Notes under the pieces: model-generated
What the model was told of the DNA's origin: nothing
The model's input: only the letters and a program-made list of their open reading frames with translations
Databases searched by the model: none
Translations under genes and position numbers: made by a program
Assembly (NCBI GenBank): GCA_028622995.1
Contig: JAJQJQ010000052.1
Span: 372,001 to 436,000 of the forward strand
Source of the DNA: Panagrolaimus kolymaensis
Lineage: Eukaryota; Nematoda; Chromadorea; Rhabditida; Panagrolaimidae
Reading direction: 5' to 3'
Length of the DNA stretch: 64,000 nucleotides
Part shown: positions 57,686-64,000 of the stretch, piece by piece
How positions within the stretch are numbered: position 1 is the stretch's first letter
How the letters are laid out: each line of letters opens with the position of its first letter

Positions 57686-59534
57686 TTTTGCTTTCTTTCT
57701 GCGAATGACGACTGTTTGCAAAAGTTTCAAAAAGTTGGAAATGAATGATTTTGAGCTTTTATATTTAATCATAGTCAATTTTGAAGCAACTTTGATAAAT
57801 GCAAAAAAATCAAACAAAATTTGAATAATAATAAAATAAAAATGAAATTTTTTGAAAGAACGAAAAAAATGAATGTTAGCTAATTTTTCCCGCCTTTTTT
57901 TTCAACGTTTATGGGAATCAAATGTGTTATTTTTTTTTCTTGATTACAGTATAATTTTTTCTTTGACGTTAATCATATATAAGGGATATGAAAGGTTAGT
58001 ATTATTTGTGATTCATAGCTTCCTGCAACATTACCTGCTATTCCATTTACTTATTTTTTTAAAACTAATTTTGCTCGAAGCAAATTTAATGAAACTTAGA
58101 ATTTAAAAAATCGTTGAGTCTATAGAAGTAATAAGTTTCAGGATATGGTTTTCAAGAAAGCTTATAAAACAAAAGTATTGTATTATTTTTTATTGGTTAG
58201 TAAAAAAATTGAATTAGCGTTGATATCCTTCTTTTCTTTTTTGCTTGCATTTTGTTATTCCTTTTTTTTTTTTCTCGATAGCTCTGAATAATTTTTGCTT
58301 TCTAATGTAAAATTTTCTTGGACTAACGAACTACTGTAAAGCTTTTTTTCTTTACCTTTCTTCTTTTGCCATTTTCCCTAATTTTGGTGAATGAAAAATA
58401 AAAAATATGCCAAGTTACTGGGGAATAAAATAAAAATTGTGGCATTGTTGTTGGTTAAACAAAAAATTATAAATATAAGATTCGTTGACTTATCTTTGAA
58501 CTTTTTGTTGTGACTAATCAAAGAAATGTGGCTAGCATAATGAAATCCAGAAAATTTTTATTCTTGAACTTGTAAAAATCTTGGATTCTCACAAATTTTT
58601 TTATTTTATTATAGTCAAACAACGCTTCGCTTTCGAAACTGATTAAAAGCAGCAATTTCAGTAAATCCAGAAAGTAACAACAACAATCCATCGTTGCTTG
58701 ATTTTTATTTTAAAGAAAATCAACATTGCTTCCTTGCGTTTGCATAAACAAAAAAAAAATTTCCATCATTTTTATTTTTATGTTTTTATATTTTTTTGAT
58801 GATAAAAATAATTTACAATTAATTGCATATTTTGAATTTCTTTTTTTGTTTTTGTTTGTAAGATGATGGTTTAGTTATTAATTGAAAGTATATTCACAAT
58901 TTAATATTATCAAATTCTAGAAAGCAAAATTCATACATTTATTTCATTTTTGGAAGTCTCGAAGCAAAGAATAAAAGAAGAAACATTGCTGCTTGCGTTT
59001 GCGTAAACAAAAAATCTTCAATTTTTTTTCTTCGTTTTTTTTTGTTTTGTGAAAAACATTTTTATAAATATATTAAACTAAATTTTTTTTTGAAAATTTT
59101 TAAGAACCTAAACAGCAATTTAAAATACTATACTTACAAACAGATGAAACTGTGGAATACAAATACATCGAAACTTATTCAACTTTGATTTTGTGAAAAA
59201 TAAAAAAATTTAACCAAAAAATTTTCAATTATAAAATTTGCGCAGTCTAATTTCGGATTTGCAACTTTCTTTATTTCATTTAGATTCCAATTATTATTAT
59301 TATTTTTAAAAATAAGAAAAGAAGAATTCATCATAAAAATTAAACTTCAAACAATTCAAACTTTTGATAACAAATTTACATAATTCTTTTGCCCAAAACA
59401 TAAGCTCTCGATTTTCTATTCCCTGTATTTTTTTTGTTGATGAAAAACGACTTTGGAATTCAATTCATTCATTAGTTTCTTTCGTTTGCTTCTTTAATTT
59501 TACCACTTCTACCAAAATTTCATTACTGTAAATA
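57686..59534. other. Upstream region, array junction and spacer, copy III
   Basis: Same as 45994-47842, with the second array junction at 58377/58378. Non-coding. Confidence 0.5.
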
Positions 59535-60189
59535 CTATAACTCATTTTTTTTCAACTTCGAGAAATCGAGTCCAACGCCAAAAATCGAAATCCGCTGTTG
59601 TGGGATTGATTTTTTGCATCCCGGGGTAATTTTAGTTGGAGAATTTAGCCTTTCCATTAGTTTTTACATATCATACCCTCAAAGTGGCTGTGGGAAATTT
59701 GCATATGGCTATAATAAATTTTTTTCAAGTTATGTATTTTTATAGAGGGGAAATCATTTTTCAGCCTCCTGCGCATATCCTGAGTAAATTTCATAGTTCA
59801 ACATCCACATATTGGTGGAGTTACATAGCCCCGAAATCTTGTATAAAACCTATGTCCTCTATTATCTCCAAAACTGCGATGGCCCCATTCCCCTACTATA
59901 CACCATATGAAAGCCCGTCAAAAACTGTCCCTAATCCCCTCTATAAAGCGTACTCAAAGTTGGGGGAAGGGGTTCAAATAAATTAAAGAAAATTTGCATA
60001 TTACTTCTATAGCGGCATAATGCTATTTTCATTAGGAAAAGTGTAAAAGTCGTAATTCAAAAGTTTCTTAAAATAATTTTTTACATATTATGGCATCAAT
60101 AACTTTTTACAAATATGAAGATAAATTTTTTTTGGAATTTCTGTAAATTACTGTATATGCTTTTGTTCTCAATGGCCTTCATAAATATG

Positions 60190-63100
60190 TTAAATTCCAG
60201 TGGCACTCATTTCTCGAACTGTGGTGGGAAGTTCGACTGTTACACCATTTGACAGCTTAGTTTTTACAGTGCCAAATGGTATACCAGTAGTAATAATTTC
60301 GCTGGTGAAAAAAGCGACAAAGGACTCTAATTTATCCATTGTAATGTTTTCTTTATAGCTCCGTTGTTGGGGTAGCTGTCCGCTTTTAGCTCTTCGAGCG
60401 ACTTTTTTAGCTTCATTATATTCATGTGACGTTAGATTAACAAAAACGCTTTCAACCATTTGATAAGGAAGTGCACACTGAAAAAAAAACCCTTATTTTT
60501 TGAGTGGAAAACCCTCATTCCATGGAGTATTAAGCAACTAATTTTTGCCCTAAAGGGCTCACCAACCCTCATTCAAAAGTGAGGGTTTTACAACAGTTTT
60601 TTAAGGGTAAAACACATGGAAAATGAGTGTTAAACCTCTTATTTTCGCCTTATCTCTCATTTGGATTAATGCTGTAAAAACCCCTAATATTGCTATAATC
60701 CTGCCTTTTTTATACTATTCCCAGGGCATGGTACACACACTTCTCAAAACAAAAGTTAACTATAAAAGCATTAATTTATCACAATATAAACAAAAACAAA
60801 ACATAAAAATAACAAAAACAAGACTTAAAAAAGTTGTGTGAGATTATTTGTTGTCGATTGAATAGCATTTTGCGAAGAGGGATCAAGAGAACCATCGATA
60901 CGACGTCGTTTTGGGTTGAAGGAGATTGAGATGTTTCATTAAACATATTTGCCGAATGTTCTTCTTCACTTCTTATTTGATTATCATTTGCAAGATGTGT
61001 AGGCGATTGAAGTTCAAATTGTGTCGATGCTTGAGATGTCGATTGCCCATTCCTTGCTAAAATTTAAAGATCAAGTTAAGAAAAAAAAAGTAAATACAAA
61101 CCATGAGGTCGGCGAAGAACGTCAAAGAGTTGTTGGCGTGCAGGATTGTTATTAGTCTTCATACCCATCATCACTTCAAAAAAGTAGGCAATTGGTCGAG
61201 TATCTTTATCATAAACAAGGTTAAAAACCCAGATTGCTTCCATGTAAGATTGAATAGCATCGGCGAATGTTCCTTTGACCTAAAAAGAATGTCATAGTAA
61301 AAATTAAAGAAAGAACTTACTTGTAATGCTTCTTTCCCAACAGCGATGTAGTAAGTAGCTCGAGGTACAGTGCCGAGTGCTAGGATTGCAGGAGAATTGA
61401 TACGTTGCTGAGTGAGCTGAGTAAGTCCATCACGATGACTGCTACTTCCCTATAAAATAAAATAAGTTCAAAAGCATTTAATATGTTGAAAAAAAAGTAC
61501 CATGCAATCGATAACGAAGCGAGATCAGGAGAACCAGTGGAAAGCCGTTGTTTGGTGTTGTTGGTACTTCAGTAGTGTGATCATCTTCTTAAATATTTGA
61601 CGAGTGCTATTCTTCATTTGCATCTCAAGCCTCCCCTCTTTATCTAAATTTATCAAAGTTGTTTTGCCTTGTCTCGTCCGTGATTAGTTTTGTAGAGTAT
61701 TATTTTGTACCATGCCCGAAGTTTTAGTCCAAACACATTTTTTAAAAGTATTTGCCTTCTTACCTTTTTATTCCATCTGATTCTTAGATAATAGTCATAT
61801 TTAGGGGTTATAACCTCCATTTTATAAATTTTGGGGGTAAAAACCACATTAATAGTACATGGGTTCAATAACCCTCATATTTTAATTGAGTGTTCACTGA
61901 CCACCAAAAAAAATGTGGCAAAACCCTCAAAATATAGTGGTTTTACCTCAAAAAATGAATGAGGGTTTTACACCAAACGGGTTTTTTTTTTCAGTGCATC
62001 AGCAAGAATTGAGAGGTATCTCCGTCTTTCCAAGCTGGAAGTAGCATTATAATAAAATTTTTTTACTTCTTTAATCATTTCTATTTGAGCATCATTTTAG
62101 AAGCCAATTAGATTTTTTTTAATTTGAGGGAGCATTTGAGTTAAAGAAGCTTCTTTCAACTTTTCACTATCCTTTTCACCCACGAGAAGCACCGCTGATT
62201 TATCATAAACAACGCGTAAGGTGGCCATATATTCGAATTTGCTACTTCGTGATAGTTGTTCCCACGATTTAGAAGAGAAATGATGTTTGATATCGTGCTC
62301 ATTCAAAAAATAGATAAAACTTTTTTTTTTGATTCTGGAGTTTTTGCAGCTTCTTCCACAAATGGTTTCAGTGGCTGTATTTGTTCAACAATTACCTTTT
62401 TGTCCTCAATTTCATCAGTTTGTGTATCTTTGGTTTGCATGGGGCATGTTGTGAGCTGCTTATATCGTTCCATAATATTGGTTACATAAGAGCGATGATC
62501 CCGACAAAAAGCTTAAAATAAATTTTTTTGATAGGAAATGAAATATATAAATTGGGAAAGCATTAAGCGAAAAAATATTTGGAAATTATTAAATGTTGTT
62601 GAAATTTATAAATTATAAATTCAAGCAAGATGTTTTTAATTTTAATAAATTTTTTAGTTTACTTTTAAGACTTTTACGGTGATATTTGTAAAAAAAGTAA
62701 CTTAGTTTCATTAGCAGACAACATGAAAAGAAAAACACATTGTATTCTTAAATAATTTAAAAAAAGCAGAAGAAAATACTTTCTTTGGCAATTAATTATT
62801 AATAAGCCGGTGCCACAAAAAGATACCAGCACAATTATTGAAAAAATAGATCAAGTAAAAAATGAAAAAGAATAGAAAAAATAATTCTTTTTAGACATAA
62901 AAACTTTCTTTAAAGAAAAGTATCACAGTGGATTGTTTCACAAAATAATCATAAGCTTTTTTATGAAACAAACACAGGTGTTGAAAACAAAGGTCCTTTT
63001 CGAAATGCACACACTCATAAAAAACTTTTTAAATTATTGTAACTTACGTGCTCCAATATGAACAAGGGTTTGATCCAAAAATAATATGGCTTTAGCTCTA

Positions 63101-63964
63101 TCAAATGTTATAATACCATGATCTCCTTTAACAATATGAGAATGAAATGGCGGGATTTTAGGTGGCATCGAACATCCTGGGGCTTTATGAGAAAATTTTA
63201 AATGCATATTATTCTTCCAATTAGAACTCAGCTCATCGCGATGCTTCGAACATATATAATTTTTTTCAATATTAGCAACTTGAATAGGATTATTCCAATC
63301 AATATCAAAACTTCCAGCACCACGGGCTAAAATAAGTGAGGCTTCATTTGGTGCTCCAGTGGAAAGGATACTTTCATTTTTATTCGCCATAAGCACATTA
63401 AAACTAAAATATTTTACTCATAAAAATGCATTCAAAAACCAATTATTTTACATAATAAATTCTTCAGAACATCCATCGCTAACTATTGAAAGTGGAGGTC
63501 GCTCGCCTTTTTCAAAATCAGAAATACGTGGCTTATCAAAAAAGCAATCATCCAATCTTGTTTTTTTATCAGAAGTTTCGCTTTTTTGAAGAGTAAGATA
63601 TCTCATTTTTTCCATGACTTTTTCATTATTAAGATTTTCGCCACCAACTGCCATTTTCATTGAATGTGTTGGAACTGGATGGGAAGAACCTTGCCTATAT
63701 AAAAAAGATACATTATTTAATTATTTCTCATACGTAAAAATTAATGATAAAGGTTTACCTTTCACTTTCTTCTTCTAATTCCTTCCTTGCCGATGTCCAA
63801 AGTTTTTTTAATTTTTCCAATTCGGATGAAGTAAATTCGGGCAAGGGTATATCATGCTCGTTTTCTCTTAATTCCTTGATTACAAAACTCAAGGCTTTAA
63901 GATCATCATCAGAAGAAAAATTAGAAATTTCAAGCTCATCATCAGCATCCCCAGAATCACTCAT
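60190..63964 (-). pseudogene. Decayed transposon gene, copy III
   Basis: Same exons and lesions shifted by 11,692 (first exon 63964-63759). No repair of the frame is seen in any copy. Confidence 0.6.
60476..61996. mobile_element. Nested CACTG-ended element, copy III
   Basis: Same element and CA duplication as copies I and II, with the copy I form of the splice-acceptor base. Confidence 0.85.
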
Positions 63965-64000
63965 ATTTTGATTGCTATAACAAAAAATAGTAGGACTTTA

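Larger units (their letters stand above)
46686..58377. repeat. 11.7-kb tandem unit, copy II
   Basis: 11,692 bp. Both joints read GCCATTTTCC|CTAATTTTGG, combining the tail of the membrane-protein block with the spacer at 34699. It is nearly identical to copy III over their shared length; noted differences are 49754-49758 (TTTCC versus TTCCC) and one base near 62045 in copy III. Confidence 0.95.
58378..64000. repeat. 11.7-kb tandem unit, copy III (cut by window end)
   Basis: Contains spacer and the first about 4.5 kb of the long-TIR transposon. It shows the array continues rightward. Confidence 0.95.
59535..64000. mobile_element. Long-TIR DNA transposon, copy III (partial)
   Basis: Left TIR (59535-60189), nested CACTG element (60476-61996) and the decayed gene up to its first exon. 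The right TIR lies outside the window. Confidence 0.8.

Overview
The window is nuclear DNA of a small, AT-rich eukaryotic genome, most probably a nematode. Introns are mostly 45-110 nt with GTAAG donors and TTTTCAG or TTTTAG acceptors, and AATAAA signals follow genes. The one clear host gene, COA7, has metazoan-type Sel1 repeats. The species cannot be named from sequence alone. Almost everything else is mobile or duplicated DNA.

Region 1 (1-20523) is a giant palindrome made of two head-to-head copies of a Maverick/Polinton-like virus-like transposon. Each arm carries an apparently intact ten-exon family-B DNA polymerase, an F-box gene, an unrecognised 137-aa gene on the opposite strand, and a gene with two CxH...CxxC modules. 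Only the left unit keeps the A32/FtsK-type packaging ATPase and a small overlapping ORF. The centre holds three broken, partly inverted copies of the 5' end of a Polinton-type integrase gene. A 313-bp direct repeat precedes both the ATPase and the integrase. The right arm has one chimeric copy of this repeat, as expected if recombination between the two repeats removed the ATPase. No capsid or protease gene is visible, so replication genes survive but a complete virion set does not.

Region 2 (20524-21974) holds a small two-exon CxxC...CxxC gene with a Q-rich, basic tail, flanked by degenerate tandem repeats. It shares the TTTTGCA(T/C)AA-type spacer motif with region 1 and may belong to the same element family.

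Region 3 (21975-32429) has two direct copies of a block encoding a five-exon type I membrane protein. Copy 1 is split by a young Bel/Pao LTR retrotransposon (24800-28346; identical 182-bp LTRs, 5-bp target duplication) that encodes only Gag-protease. Copy 2 preserves the empty target site.

Region 4 (32430-34698) is gene-poor and contains a GC-rich 221-bp hAT-type MITE with an 8-bp target duplication.

Region 5 (34699-64000) is a tandem array with a period of about 11,692 bp, present about 2.5 times. Each unit has AT-rich spacer, then a 5.85-kb DNA transposon with roughly 0.65-kb terminal inverted repeats and a decayed gene, itself hit by a 1.5-kb CACTG-ended element. COA7 follows, and then another copy of the membrane-protein gene. 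COA7 and the membrane-protein gene are convergent. The array raises the copy number of both, unless it is partly an assembly duplication.
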